This document shows, piece after piece, positions 1-9,031 of a stretch of 64,000 nt of DNA. The translations under genes were made by a program, and so were the position numbers. The DNA comes from Photobacterium kagoshimensis. Lineage in GTDB: Bacteria > Pseudomonadota > Gammaproteobacteria > Enterobacterales > Vibrionaceae. Numbering within the stretch: position 1 is the first letter of the stretch; every line of letters starts with the position of its first letter. The stretch is taken from positions 62,001 through 126,000 of the forward strand of contig NZ_JAKJSO010000015.1 of the NCBI RefSeq assembly GCF_050337045.1, given 5' to 3'. The notes beneath the pieces were generated by a model. It made no database searches. It worked only from the letters and a program-made list of their open reading frames with translations, and had not been told where the DNA came from.

Positions 1-587
1 GTAATAAGTAGATCGGTACTGGTTTCGCTTTGCTCTAGATGGCCGCCTTTTAACAATACGGTTCTGGTATTGAGCTGGCGTAGATCTTCGATTAACGCAT
101 CCATGTCAGCGTCTGACTGAGGAACATCGCAGCCGAGTAATGCCGCCGCTTCAGGTAGGTTAGGTGTAATGGTATCGGCTAAGGGAAGTAGGGTGTCTTT
201 TAGCGACGAGATGGCATCTTGCTGGAGTAATAAGTCACCGCTAGTAGCGACCATGACAGGATCAATCACCACATGTTTAGGTTGATACTGTTTTAGTTTT
301 TTGGCAACCATCGCGATGATCTTAGTATCGCTTAACATGCCAATTTTAACGGCTTTTACGTCTAAATCGGAGAAGATCGCATCAAGTTGCTGTTCAATGA
401 ACTCTGGTGAGATAGCTAAGATACCGCTGACACCGAGTGTGTTTTGTGCTGTCAACGCCGTGATAGCGGAACACGCGTAACCACCAGTGGCAGAGATTGC
501 TTTTATGTCGGCTTGAATGCCTGCGCCGCCGCCACTGTCTGAGCCAGCGATAGTTAAAGTGATTGGTGTTTTAGATGGCGTTACCAT
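1..587 (-). CDS. thiD: Hydroxymethylpyrimidine/phosphomethylpyrimidine kinase ThiD (5' part, cut by window edge)
   Basis: The reverse strand from the ATG at 587 encodes MVTPSKTPITLTIAGSDSGG and continues in frame to the window edge, about 195 codons of a protein normally near 260-280. The N-terminal AGSDSGGGAGIQADIK motif, the VKIGML strand and the VIDPVMVATSG and TPNLPEAA motifs are characteristic of the ribokinase-fold HMP/HMP-P kinase of thiamine biosynthesis, which phosphorylates hydroxymethylpyrimidine twice in the cytoplasm. A TPP riboswitch lies immediately upstream on the same strand, which supports the pathway assignment and indicates repression by thiamine pyrophosphate. The C-terminus lies outside the window, so a fusion to another thi domain cannot be excluded. 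Confidence 0.95.
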   Translation of the reverse strand, partial: MVTPSKTPITLTIAGSDSGGGAGIQADIKAISATGGYACSAITALTAQNTLGVSGILAISPEFIEQQLDAIFSDLDVKAVKIGMLSDTKIIAMVAKKLKQYQPKHVVIDPVMVATSGDLLLQQDAISSLKDTLLPLADTITPNLPEAAALLGCDVPQSDADMDALIEDLRQLNTRTVLLKGGHLEQSETSTDLLI

Positions 588-666
588 AATTTATCCCTAA
601 AAATAGATGTAGGGATAACAGGTGCCAATAGACCGATCTTGAGTGATCGCAATAGGGGACACAGCT

Positions 667-763
667 GTTAGTTCCCTACGCCAGTGTTAACTGGATCAGG
701 TTCAACGGGTCCCGCATTTGGTATAAATACCTTGCAGTCTCAGCCTAAGGCTCCCCGACTAAC
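667..763 (-). promoter_or_regulatory. TPP (thi-box) riboswitch
   Basis: On the reverse strand the segment carries the conserved TPP aptamer elements in order: GGGGAGCC, GCTGAGA, ACCCGTTGAACCTGATC and CAGTTAACACTGGCGTAGGGA. It lies 80 bp upstream of thiD on the same strand, so it should switch thiD expression off when thiamine pyrophosphate is abundant. The gene-free stretch around it (588-1020) otherwise holds only an intrinsic terminator near 1000. Confidence 0.96.
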
Positions 764-972
764 TTTCAATAACACACTGAAAATATCAATATGTTTAGCA
801 TTTTGTATGGCAGGGATTATAACGTAATCACGTAGATCATCTACCCTTATTCGAGATAATTTAACATTTAGTCATTAAGTGAAGAGAGAAAAATTCTTAG
901 ATAAAGTGGGATGAGGCAGGAATATGATGGCTAAATGGAAAGGTGAAGGATAAGTTTACAAATGATGAATAG

Positions 973-1000
973 CAAAAAGGCGCTAACTTAGCGCCCTTTT
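973..1000 (-). terminator. Intrinsic terminator after the PhnA-family gene
   Basis: Read on the reverse strand, the GGGCGCTAA / TTAGCGCC stem is followed by a run of T. It sits about 20 bp beyond the stop codon of the gene at 1021-1596. Confidence 0.8.
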
Positions 1001-1020
1001 GAGTAATGTATTCGACTGAA

Positions 1021-1596
1021 TTACATTTTTTTACAGTAAGCTGCGATAAGTACCATAGTCGTACCTGCTGCTTTACCGCTGATGTGTAGTGGGTTGTCGT
1101 TTAAACGAATGCCACGAACAGCAGTACCTTGTTTAACTACAAGGCTAGAACCTTTAACTGGAAGGTCTTTAATCACAGTAACGTTATCGCCAGCTTGTAG
1201 TGGTGTGCCGTTAACGTCAACAGTTTGGATTGATTCAAGCTCTTCAAGTGCGATGCCTTTTTCAGCCCATTCAACCATGTCTTCTTCCATGTACATCATG
1301 TCTTTAAGGTCTTGAGCCCAAGATTCTGATGCCGCAAGACGGTTAAGCATGCGGTAAGCCATGATTTGAACAGCTGGAGTTTGGCTCCACATGCTGTCGT
1401 TAAGACAACGCCAGTGGTTAGCTTCAACTGTATCTGCATCTTCGATTTGTCCACGACAAGTATCACAAACCATTACACAACAACCAGCAGTTTGATCCGG
1501 TGATGCTGGCACTTCATAAACACTTAGGTTGCTGTCTGAAGAACAAAGCTCACACTTAGATTCGCTGCGTTGTTTTAGAATATTTTCAATAGTCAT
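1021..1596 (-). CDS. PhnA/YjdM-family zinc-ribbon protein
   Basis: A 191-residue protein from the ATG at 1596 (MTIENILKQR). The longer frame upstream of that ATG looks like untranslated leader. The N-terminal half has zinc-ribbon cysteine pairs (CELC near residue 15 and CDTC near residue 44). The C-terminal half has the YjdM/PhnA segment with VDVNGTPLQAGD, VTVIKDLPVKG and a glycine-rich end. Family members are named after the phosphonate operon of E. coli but are not needed for C-P bond cleavage; the cellular role is unclear. It is a single-gene unit with its own terminator. The family call is firm, the function is not. Confidence 0.88.
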   Translation of the reverse strand: MTIENILKQRSESKCELCSSDSNLSVYEVPASPDQTAGCCVMVCDTCRGQIEDADTVEANHWRCLNDSMWSQTPAVQIMAYRMLNRLAASESWAQDLKDMMYMEEDMVEWAEKGIALEELESIQTVDVNGTPLQAGDNVTVIKDLPVKGSSLVVKQGTAVRGIRLNDNPLHISGKAAGTTMVLIAAYCKKM

Positions 1597-1833
1597 TAGA
1601 AATTGTCCGTAGATTTTGTGAGGCCGTATTATGCCACCATTTAGTGAATTTGGAAGGCAAATGGGCATATATCACACAATTATATTGTAGCGACATACGG
1701 TTTAGTACAGCAGAAATAGCTCAAAAGTAAAAAAACGCAATTAATTATAGTTACAGCTATAAAGAAAAAGCATAATTAGCCGATGTTTAATAGCATGCAA
1801 ACAACATAATTAGAACATACACAAAGGATGATC

Positions 1834-2301
1834 ATGAAAAAGGCCATTGTACTTATTAGCTTAGTAGCCCTATTTGGCTGCACAGAAGAAGAAATCAAAG
1901 ACACACTGTCAGGAAAAACCAAAGTTTTTGCGGTCGAGAGCATAAATGTTGAAGGTGTTACTGGCTTAGATGATGGTACTTATTCGGTTACAGATGACCA
2001 TTTTAAGAATATTTTACCCGACGTGTTTCCGAATGGCACAAAGAGTGATTTAGATAACTACGGGATTGGTACTCATGGATCTTCATGTGCGAAGATCGAT
2101 ACCACAACACCTGTGTGTTTTGAAGATGGAAAAAGCTGTACACCATCTGAGATGAAGCAATTGAACCTGAAGGTTTACAAAATTAATATTACTGATATCA
2201 AGTCTGCCTATGAGAATGCGAAATTTTTCCCAACATTGGCGACACAATTAGGTATTGAAGGCCTAAACCAGATTGATATTGAAGAAGTTAATTGTCCATA
2301 G
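1834..2301 (+). CDS. Small predicted lipoprotein, unknown function
   Basis: A 155-residue protein starting at the ATG at 1834. The AAAGGA ribosome site at 1823-1828 is well placed for it, and better than for the in-frame ATG at 1828. The N-terminus is a lipoprotein signal: MKKAIVLISLVALFGC, with the lipobox LFGC. The mature part is acidic and has four further cysteines (SSC, PVC, KSC and a near-C-terminal C) that could form disulfides in the periplasm. I recognise no domain. A strong terminator follows directly, so the gene is probably monocistronic. Confidence 0.75.
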   Translation: MKKAIVLISLVALFGCTEEEIKDTLSGKTKVFAVESINVEGVTGLDDGTYSVTDDHFKNILPDVFPNGTKSDLDNYGIGTHGSSCAKIDTTTPVCFEDGKSCTPSEMKQLNLKVYKINITDIKSAYENAKFFPTLATQLGIEGLNQIDIEEVNCP

Positions 2302-2330
2302 CTTAATGCTTCTTGATAACTAACAGAGCA

Positions 2331-2359
2331 GACCGCACTTCTTAGGTGCGGTTTTTTTT
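2331..2359 (+). terminator. Intrinsic terminator
   Basis: The stem ACCGCACTT / AGGTGCGGT is followed by eight T, 30 bp after the lipoprotein stop codon. Confidence 0.88.
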
Positions 2360-2515
2360 GGAAAATTTCGGCAAATACGGTTCTTCTTGGTTATAGGTTG
2401 CGGTTCTTTCATTTGTTTTAATGATGCATCTCGAAAAGACGAATAGCAGTGGTTGGGTGGTGTACACAATGTGATTAGATCCCGCTATTAAAAGGATGTT
2501 AGTAGTGAGAAAAGC

Positions 2516-3745
2516 ATGTTTCAGAAAACAATTTGCTTCGCAGTTGGGCTAGGAATAGCGAGTCTATCTTTACCTTTATGCGCACAAGAATTTAATATTG
2601 CGCCTCGGATCATTGATGGTGACATCGCCACGCTTGCAGATAATCCATGGATGGCCTCACTAAGGCTTAGTGTTAGCAATGAACACCCGATGTGTGGTGG
2701 TACAATTATCGCTCGTAATTGGGTATTAACAGCTGCGCATTGTGTTGTTCACCCGAAAACAAATGGTGCTATTGAATCAGATTTTTTTGTACTTAAACCC
2801 TATCAAATCAGTATTACCGTAGGTGAAGCAACATTATCAAATGCACAAATCGATGATTATTATTCAGTATCCCATGTTGTGGTTCACCCGAAATACACGC
2901 GTTTACCCAAAATTGTAAACAGCTTACAGCCTGATGGATCTGTTGAGTCGGATGTGAAATCACTCGCATTAGACAGTGATATCGCTTTACTGCGTGTTAA
3001 TCGTTCTTTCCCTATTGCGTTAACGCCTATCACACTGGCTAATCCCCAAATAGCGACAGATTTTGATCGTGCGTTAGGAGAAGCATGGGATGAAGGGAAA
3101 CGGCCTGCAAACCTGACTGTCACAGGCTGGGGAGCAACCGCAATTGATGGTAGCGGTGATTCAGCCGCAGACACATTGCAAACGGCCAACGTCGCTTATT
3201 TACCTATGAACATTTGTTTTGAGCGGTTAGAAAGTGGTGATGATGATCCATCGATCGTTGATAGCCCGTTTAACCTCACTAAAATTTGTTCACTCCCATC
3301 AAAAATTAGCACTCCCCCTGTAGAAGAGACTGAAGATTTGCCACCTTATGGTCCCGATGTCTGTAAAGGGGACAGTGGTGGCCCTGTAACGGTTAAAGAT
3401 TCTCAGGATAAGGTTATTCAATTAGGGATCATGAGTGGTGTACCCGGTGGTTCGCCCTTGTGTGGCTCTATCAATCGACCTGCTTTTTATACCCGAATGG
3501 GAACATATTATAATTGGGTACAGGGATATTTGAATAACGGCGCGCCAAGTGACCCTGTCACACCGCCAGATTTTATTAAAGATGACCCGAACAACCCAGA
3601 CGGAAATAAGAAATGTAATTCTAATGCCGAAGGGGTTTCACCGAACAATTGTAACTTTATCGAGCATGAGGGTGGCGGCTCAGTGCCTTGGTATATCGGA
3701 TTACTGCTAGGGGCGGTTGCATTTGTGAGGCGAAGAAAGCGTTAA
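2516..3745 (+). CDS. Secreted trypsin-like serine protease with GlyGly-CTERM tail
   Basis: A 409-residue exported protease of the chymotrypsin/S1 family. A signal peptide ends near residue 23 (LCAQ). An activation-type site R31-IIDG follows, so it is probably made as a short-propeptide zymogen. The catalytic triad is visible: His75 in TAAHC, Asp155 in DSDIALL and Ser287 in KGDSGGP. Asp281, six residues before the Ser, matches the trypsin S1 aspartate and predicts cleavage after Arg/Lys. The C-terminus has a Gly-rich GGGSVPW stretch, one membrane segment and RRRKR, which is the GlyGly-CTERM signal processed by rhombosortase in vibrios. This suggests type II secretion with surface retention or release, as for Vibrio VesB. 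A dispersed repeat begins at the stop codon. Confidence 0.92.
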   Translation: MFQKTICFAVGLGIASLSLPLCAQEFNIAPRIIDGDIATLADNPWMASLRLSVSNEHPMCGGTIIARNWVLTAAHCVVHPKTNGAIESDFFVLKPYQISITVGEATLSNAQIDDYYSVSHVVVHPKYTRLPKIVNSLQPDGSVESDVKSLALDSDIALLRVNRSFPIALTPITLANPQIATDFDRALGEAWDEGKRPANLTVTGWGATAIDGSGDSAADTLQTANVAYLPMNICFERLESGDDDPSIVDSPFNLTKICSLPSKISTPPVEETEDLPPYGPDVCKGDSGGPVTVKDSQDKVIQLGIMSGVPGGSPLCGSINRPAFYTRMGTYYNWVQGYLNNGAPSDPVTPPDFIKDDPNNPDGNKKCNSNAEGVSPNNCNFIEHEGGGSVPWYIGLLLGAVAFVRRRKR

Positions 3746-3907
3746 TACCAATCTGGGTAAGTAAATGTTCAGGTGATTGCGCAGGAAAAAACACTGAGAA
3801 CAAGGCGTAGATTGCAGATAGCTAGTTGTTCTATCTACAAAATCTATAACGCAGTTATCATTGATTTTAACCAGCAAGAACGATCAGTTACTTAGTTAGA
3901 TTGGTAT
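3745..3907 (+). repeat. MITE-like dispersed repeat with imperfect terminal inverted repeats
   Basis: The ends match in inverted orientation: ATACCAATCTGGGTAAGTAA at the left, and the right end read backwards gives ATACCAATCTAACTAAGTAA followed by CTGATCGTTCTTGCTGGTTA. A shorter relative is present at 32811-32867 with the same terminal and subterminal sequence. The left end starts at the protease stop codon. No coding capacity was seen, so it may be a non-autonomous element. Confidence 0.7.
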
Positions 3908-3971
3908 AAATCATAAGATTGTCGAGAGAGTCGAGAGAATCGACAACAAGAGAAGACTAAAATAGGGTAGA

Positions 3972-4008
3972 TAAAAAGCCACTGACAGTGAATGTACAGT
4001 GGCTTTTC
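3972..4008. terminator. Bidirectional hairpin terminator downstream of codA
   Basis: The stem AAAAGCCACTG / CAGTGGCTTTT has A- and T-rich flanks on both sides. It lies about 40 bp after codA on the reverse strand and could also stop read-through from the protease gene. Confidence 0.75.
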
Positions 4009-4047
4009 GCGTTCATTAACGATCAATAAATCAATCGTTATAAATGG

Positions 4048-5337
4048 TTATCGACGGAAAGTAATCGCTTCTTTTTCATCTAATGTAATGTGGGTTGTTG
4101 CTGGTTGTGTTTCAGCAATCACCTTACCACCACGAATAGAGAAGCGAACGGGTACTTGGCGGCGAACGGCATCGAAACCATTTTCAGCTGGCAAGATAAG
4201 TAAATTAGCGGCTTTGCCTTGCTCGATACCGTACTCAGATAGAATATTTAAAGTACGAGCCGATTTCACACTGATTAAATCTAATGATTGATTAATCTGA
4301 TCGTAGCCCATTACCTGACACACATGCAGCCCCATATGCAGAACTTGTAGCATGTTTGCTGTGCCTAATGGATACCAAGGGTCGAAAACATCATCATGAC
4401 CAAAGCAGACATTAATATCAGCCGCAAGCATCTCTTTTACGCGCGTAATACCACGACGTTTCGGGTAGTCATCAAAGCGGCCTTGCAGGTGAATGTTCAC
4501 CAATGGGTTGGCAACAAAGTTGATGCCAGACATCTTTAGCAAACGGAATAAGCGAGACGCATAAGCACCATTGTATGAATGCATTGCCGTTGTATGGCTT
4601 GCTGTTACGCGATCGCCCATTTCGTATTTGTGTGCTAGAGCAGCAAGGGTTTCCACAAAACGCGATTGTTCATCATCAATTTCATCACAATGTACATCAA
4701 TTAAGCGGTCGTATTTGCGCGCTAATTCGAAAGCAAAGTGCAGAGACTCAATGCCGTATTCTCGGGTAAATTCGAAATGTGGAATAGCGCCAACAACGTC
4801 AGCACCCAGTTTTACCGCTTCTTCAAGCAGTTCTTTACCATTCGGGTACGACAAGATACCTTCTTGTGGGAATGCCACTATCTGGATATCAACCCATTCC
4901 TTCATTTCTTCTTTTACTTCCAACATGGCTTTTAGCGCAATCAGTGTTGGGTCAGAAACATCGACATGGGTACGCACATGTTGAACACCGTTAGCGATCT
5001 GCCATTTTAGCGTTTGTTTGGCGCGTGTTTTTACATCTTCTACCGAAAGCAGGGCTTTACGCTCAGACCAGCGCTCAATACCTTCAAAAAGCGTACCTGA
5101 AATATTCCAGCTTGGTTCACCCGCGGTTTGGGTTGTATCAAGGTGAACATGAGGTTCACAGAAAGGCGGCATAGCCATGCCACCTTCACCATCAAGCACA
5201 TTGCCTTCAAATGCAATCGCTTCATCAGCTGGTGCAATCTTAGAAAACTGACCGTTCTCAATGAGGATTTGATGCAGGCCTTCCTTGCCTTGGATTGTAA
5301 CGTTTTTAATGAGCATTTCTGACTGTTGCATCGCCAT
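4048..5337 (-). CDS. codA: Cytosine deaminase
   Basis: A 429-residue amidohydrolase that converts cytosine to uracil and ammonia in the cytoplasm. It follows the E. coli CodA sequence closely along its whole length. The metal motif HVHLD is at residues 63-67, and HFEFTREYG, HCDEIDDEQ, ASHTTAMHSYNG and GHDDVFDPWYPLG are all intact. It starts 5 bp after codB ends, so the two genes form one operon for uptake and use of exogenous cytosine. PurR-like boxes upstream of codB suggest purine-responsive control as in E. coli. Confidence 0.97.
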   Translation of the reverse strand: MAMQQSEMLIKNVTIQGKEGLHQILIENGQFSKIAPADEAIAFEGNVLDGEGGMAMPPFCEPHVHLDTTQTAGEPSWNISGTLFEGIERWSERKALLSVEDVKTRAKQTLKWQIANGVQHVRTHVDVSDPTLIALKAMLEVKEEMKEWVDIQIVAFPQEGILSYPNGKELLEEAVKLGADVVGAIPHFEFTREYGIESLHFAFELARKYDRLIDVHCDEIDDEQSRFVETLAALAHKYEMGDRVTASHTTAMHSYNGAYASRLFRLLKMSGINFVANPLVNIHLQGRFDDYPKRRGITRVKEMLAADINVCFGHDDVFDPWYPLGTANMLQVLHMGLHVCQVMGYDQINQSLDLISVKSARTLNILSEYGIEQGKAANLLILPAENGFDAVRRQVPVRFSIRGGKVIAETQPATTHITLDEKEAITFRR

Positions 5338-5342
5338 ATACC

Positions 5343-6584
5343 TTATGCGTTAGCTTGAACAGAGTGATCGTGACGGTTTAAAAGCGGGTTCAGCACTAAG
5401 TAACTTAATGCGCCACCTAATACAGCGTTGATTGGGACAACGCCAGGTAGGAAGTGGCCTGCTGCGACACCGATAGCAACACCAATGATGGCTGCCCAGT
5501 TAACCGTAGTAAATTCTGCATTTGCGAAATCTTTGTAACGATGACGGTTTTTCAAGAAATCCGCAATAATAATGCCGCCAATTGGTGGAATTGCTGCCGA
5601 TAGGAAGGTTAACCAACCAACAAAGTTATTGTAGAGCCATAGCGCACATAAAGTACCGACAATACCGTTAATCATAGAGAGGTACTTACTTGGAATGCCT
5701 GTGACGTTAGAGAAGCCAAGACCAGAGGCATACAGCGCGTTATCGTTGGTTGTCCAAATGTTTAAACCCAGCACGATAATCGCAGGAATCAATAAGCCTT
5801 GTGCAATCATCACTTCTGAAATATCTGCCTGACCTGTTGCGGCACCACCTGCGGCACCAAAGATAAACATTAAAGAGTTACCGATGAAGAAAGCAATCAT
5901 GGTGATAAACACTGCGGCTTTGGGTTTTTTACCAAATCGAACGAAGTCGGCGGTGAGTGTACCTGCTGAAATGAATGAACCAACGACGAGTGCCAGTGCG
6001 GTAGAGAATTCGATAGGGTCTTTTGGCGTGATGGCTTTTAAGCCCTCAAGGCCACCTAAACTGCCAACGGCTTCGATAACAGAGTAACCGCCTAGTAATG
6101 CAATGGCTGGGACTGCGATTGCAGAAAGGATCATTAACGCGGCAATACCGAAGTACACAGTGACTGTCATTAATAAACCGGAGACGGCGATAAGGATGTT
6201 GGTATCGATGCCTGTCGCTTTATGCACTGGGATAGCAAACATTGCCACGCCAACACCAAACCAACCAACTTGAGTACCGCTAAGAAGAAGAGAGGGAAGC
6301 CAAGAGCCTTTAGAACCAAAAGAGAATCGAGCGAGAAGGTGAGTAGAGAGGCCAGTAGAAGAGCCGATGTAACCAAGAAAGGAAGTATAGATACCGAGGA
6401 TTAAATTACCAATAAGAACAGCGAGGAGAAAATCATCATAAGTTAACCCGGTTCCCAATGTCCCACCTGTCCACATACTGGCAGAAAAGAACGTTAACCC
6501 TAACATCACCATCGTTAGTGATAGCACCCCTTTTCGCGCCGATTGCGGTACGGGACCTAAGCTATAGTTATTGTCGCCAGCCAT
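5343..6584 (-). CDS. codB: Cytosine permease
   Basis: A 413-residue inner-membrane protein of the NCS1 family with about twelve hydrophobic segments. It begins MAGDNNYSLGPVPQSARKG and contains the NCS1 pattern of an N-terminal GxVPxSxR stretch followed by a GG-rich first helix. It imports cytosine with protons for the deaminase encoded immediately downstream. The ATG at 6584 is preceded by a GAGG ribosome site. Confidence 0.95.
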   Translation of the reverse strand: MAGDNNYSLGPVPQSARKGVLSLTMVMLGLTFFSASMWTGGTLGTGLTYDDFLLAVLIGNLILGIYTSFLGYIGSSTGLSTHLLARFSFGSKGSWLPSLLLSGTQVGWFGVGVAMFAIPVHKATGIDTNILIAVSGLLMTVTVYFGIAALMILSAIAVPAIALLGGYSVIEAVGSLGGLEGLKAITPKDPIEFSTALALVVGSFISAGTLTADFVRFGKKPKAAVFITMIAFFIGNSLMFIFGAAGGAATGQADISEVMIAQGLLIPAIIVLGLNIWTTNDNALYASGLGFSNVTGIPSKYLSMINGIVGTLCALWLYNNFVGWLTFLSAAIPPIGGIIIADFLKNRHRYKDFANAEFTTVNWAAIIGVAIGVAAGHFLPGVVPINAVLGGALSYLVLNPLLNRHDHSVQANA

Positions 6585-6776
6585 TTTACACCTCTACAAA
6601 AATTGTCGCCGAATAAAAATATTGTTGTCATATTCTAGGTAAACGGCGCGTATTCTATGGATATAAATGAACTTATCAAGTGCTTTTTTGGTTATTTATT
6701 TTATTACATGATGGCTTTGCTTTTAATTACTTTTATTTCAGTGCTTTATGTTTTTATGTTTTGTTTTTAATTGTCT

Positions 6777-6826
6777 GTAGAAACGTTTGCTATTGATTTG
6801 TTTGGTTTGATGCAAACGATTTTCAT
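6777..6826. promoter_or_regulatory. Two PurR-like operator boxes upstream of codBA
   Basis: The first box, read on the reverse strand, has the core AGCAAACGTTTCTA (around 6777-6793). The second reads ATGCAAACGATTTTCA on the plus strand (6810-6825). Each keeps the GCAAACG half of the PurR consensus ANGCAAACGNTTNCNT with two or three mismatches elsewhere. PurR control of codBA is known in E. coli. Here the boxes lie about 190-240 bp upstream of the codB ATG. Confidence 0.55.
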
Positions 6827-7237
6827 CAGTGTGATTGGCTGTAATGGTTAAATGTGGTGGGTAAGTGAAAGTAAAAAGATGAATGTACTTTAAATGCAAT
6901 CGATAACATATGTCTTCGACTAGAGTGGGGGCGTTTCGGTGTGCAATATTTTGCATTAACACAGTGATACTAATTATTCTGTGTGAAAGGGGAAAACGAA
7001 TGAGCAAAAGACAAGCCAATAGTGCTATTTCACTGTGTGAGTTCAGTGTGATCGGTTCGGTTTCTTATTGTTAAAAATGGAAATGTGTTTTCCATTTTTG
7101 GAATGATGAAAAATAGAAATATTTCTGTATACAAGCTTTAATCATAAAGATGAACAGGCTGTTATTGCTTGTATAAATAAGGAACTAACGCCACTTTTAT
7201 CTCATTAAATCAGTAGGTTAACGTGAGGGGTTCCTAG

Positions 7238-7335
7238 CGTGGATAACGAAGCTAGGCTGTGAGCAAAGTTAATCACAGATCTTCCGTTATCCACAGAAGC
7301 TGTGAATAACTCTGTGGGAAATGCTCACAGGCTAG
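7238..7335. other. Nested inverted repeat containing DnaA-box-like sequences
   Basis: GTGGATAACG-AAG (7239-7251) pairs with CTTCCGTTATCCAC (7281-7294), enclosing CTGTGA/TCACAG. A second pair, CTAGGCTGTGAGCA (about 7252-7265) with TGCTCACAGGCTAG (7322-7335), spans the whole unit. Embedded 9-mers are TTATCCACA (7287-7295, a perfect DnaA box), CGTGGATAA (7238-7246, one mismatch in reverse) and TGTGAATAA (7301-7309, TTATTCACA in reverse). Function unknown. Confidence 0.5.
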
Positions 7336-7580
7336 AAATCATGCCGCATCTGGTAAAGTCAATACTCTAGCTTGAGAGAAATAAGCGAAAAATAGCTTGT
7401 TTTGATTTAGTTCAATTCCTGAAAAAAGAGCTAAAAATAAAATCACTTTTGGCGTTGTTCGTGCTAAAGAGTCGGCGGGCTGCACTTTGGTACAAGCTGA
7501 TTTCTTTATATAAATCTACGACCTATTTAAGGGGTTTTCATCGTTTTCCACTTGGCCTTAGGTGTATCCCAAGGCTATGC

Positions 7581-9020
7581 TTAGCCGTTTTTTTTATTTT
7601 GAGGACTTGAGAATAAGCCTGTATAAAAACGAATAACAGCCATACAGATCATGACATTTACCAGCATTAGCAAAGGTGTTTCTATGCCATAGCTGGGCGT
7701 GGCTTGTAATGCGCTCATGGTTAAAACAACCAGTAGATTCCCGCCCAGCACTTTTTGTATGCCTAGGCTAGGTGATTCGCACAATTTCCAAATGATAATA
7801 AAGTTAATCCCATAAAAGCCCGCTAACTGCCACAGCTCGGTAAAGCTGGGCATGATGAAGGTGTATTGCAATAGGATGACAGCCCCCCAGCCAAGCGTTC
7901 CCCAAAAAGCTTGCTTAACGATGCTATCCGGCATGGTCACAATGACGTTGGCAAAAACGGATGCTAGCATGGGAAATATTGCCCCACCAGGCAATGGAAT
8001 AAAGATCCATAGAGCGAAACAAGTCAGCAATATACACACAGCTTTTAACGCATTACGTAGCCGTGCCTTTGTTGCTTGAGTGAGTATTGGTTGTTCAATT
8101 GGCTTGCTCAAGCGTGGCGAACTGATTGCAAGCGGTACTTTTAATTCAACAGCATGCTCTTGCATGAAGAGGCGTAGCCTTTTATGGCTGTTTCTATCGT
8201 TTGCTATTGCTTTATCCAGTAGAGGTAGCACTGTGGCTAATGTGCATAATGCTTTTTCAACATCAGCCGCATTGTTGCCTTCAAACGCTTCCTTTTGTTG
8301 ATCTAAATAATCAACATGAGCTTGTACGCGCTGACAGACACCCACCAAAAAACGCCATTGCTTGTGTTGATGTTGTAGTTGATGACTACCCGTTAAAGGG
8401 AGGGACAGCAGTTCTTGCAACTTATATATTTGGGTTTGCACATTATCGTTAATCGTTAGATCTAGGCTCTCATTATTGAGTAAGGCGCTGTAACTGGTAT
8501 TAAGCTTGGTTACTACCTGCTTCAGGGTGGAAAAGAAATGACTTTCTGTCTCTTGAGGCCAGACTAAGCGAAAAACAATCGAGTATACGACAACACCCAA
8601 TAAGGTTTCTTGAATACGCAACGCAGCAATATTAAAAGTATTGGTGCTATCAAAACCGCCAATCGAGGCAATAATGGCACAGACTACGAAAGCGATGGTA
8701 AACATATAGCCGTAGCGCTGATTACTCGCCATAAACACACAATATGCTAAAAATAGTGTATAGAAGCTAATAAAAAGCAGTGGGTCTTGTGAGAAGCATC
8801 CAATAAGAAAGATTGCGTAGCCCATACCTAATAACGTACCAAGTACTCGGTTTTGCCCTTTACGAAAGGCATGGCCGTAAGTTTCATTAGCTGCCATCGC
8901 GATGATACTAATAACCGACCAGTATGGCTTATCCCACTGCAACCAAAGCGCAAGGCAAATGGCTAGAACCACAGAAAGTGCAACTTTTATGGCATTTTTT
9001 GTCGACGGGCTAATATGCAT
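7581..9020 (-). CDS. FUSC-family (AaeB-like) efflux membrane protein
   Basis: A 479-residue inner-membrane protein with the FUSC/aromatic-acid exporter architecture. A first cluster of about five or six transmembrane segments (residues 1-165) is followed by a soluble middle region (to about 320) and a second membrane cluster to the C-terminus. WDKPYWSVISIIAMAANE near residue 30 fits the family's first conserved block. It is the last gene of a DUF1656-HlyD-FUSC operon, the same plan as E. coli aaeXAB, and probably forms the inner-membrane part of an exporter of organic acids or drugs. At 479 residues it is shorter than AaeB (about 650). Substrate unknown. Confidence 0.85.
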   Translation of the reverse strand: MHISPSTKNAIKVALSVVLAICLALWLQWDKPYWSVISIIAMAANETYGHAFRKGQNRVLGTLLGMGYAIFLIGCFSQDPLLFISFYTLFLAYCVFMASNQRYGYMFTIAFVVCAIIASIGGFDSTNTFNIAALRIQETLLGVVVYSIVFRLVWPQETESHFFSTLKQVVTKLNTSYSALLNNESLDLTINDNVQTQIYKLQELLSLPLTGSHQLQHQHKQWRFLVGVCQRVQAHVDYLDQQKEAFEGNNAADVEKALCTLATVLPLLDKAIANDRNSHKRLRLFMQEHAVELKVPLAISSPRLSKPIEQPILTQATKARLRNALKAVCILLTCFALWIFIPLPGGAIFPMLASVFANVIVTMPDSIVKQAFWGTLGWGAVILLQYTFIMPSFTELWQLAGFYGINFIIIWKLCESPSLGIQKVLGGNLLVVLTMSALQATPSYGIETPLLMLVNVMICMAVIRFYTGLFSSPQNKKNG

Positions 9021-9031
9021 GGCGACCTCGC

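Larger units (their letters stand above)
6585..7580. other. Gene-free stretch between codB and the FUSC gene
   Basis: About 1 kb without a credible gene. A 93-codon frame on the reverse strand (6738-7019) has no family resemblance and low-complexity composition. The stretch contains two PurR-like boxes near 6777-6826, a nested hairpin with DnaA-box-like 9-mers at 7238-7335, and a weak hairpin (GCCTTGGG / CCTAAGGC) at about 7550-7572 after the FUSC gene. Confidence 0.6.

Noticed and set aside
6738..7019. 93-codon reverse-strand frame upstream of codB
   Set aside because: No family resemblance, no ribosome site, AT-driven composition and overlap with PurR-like boxes.
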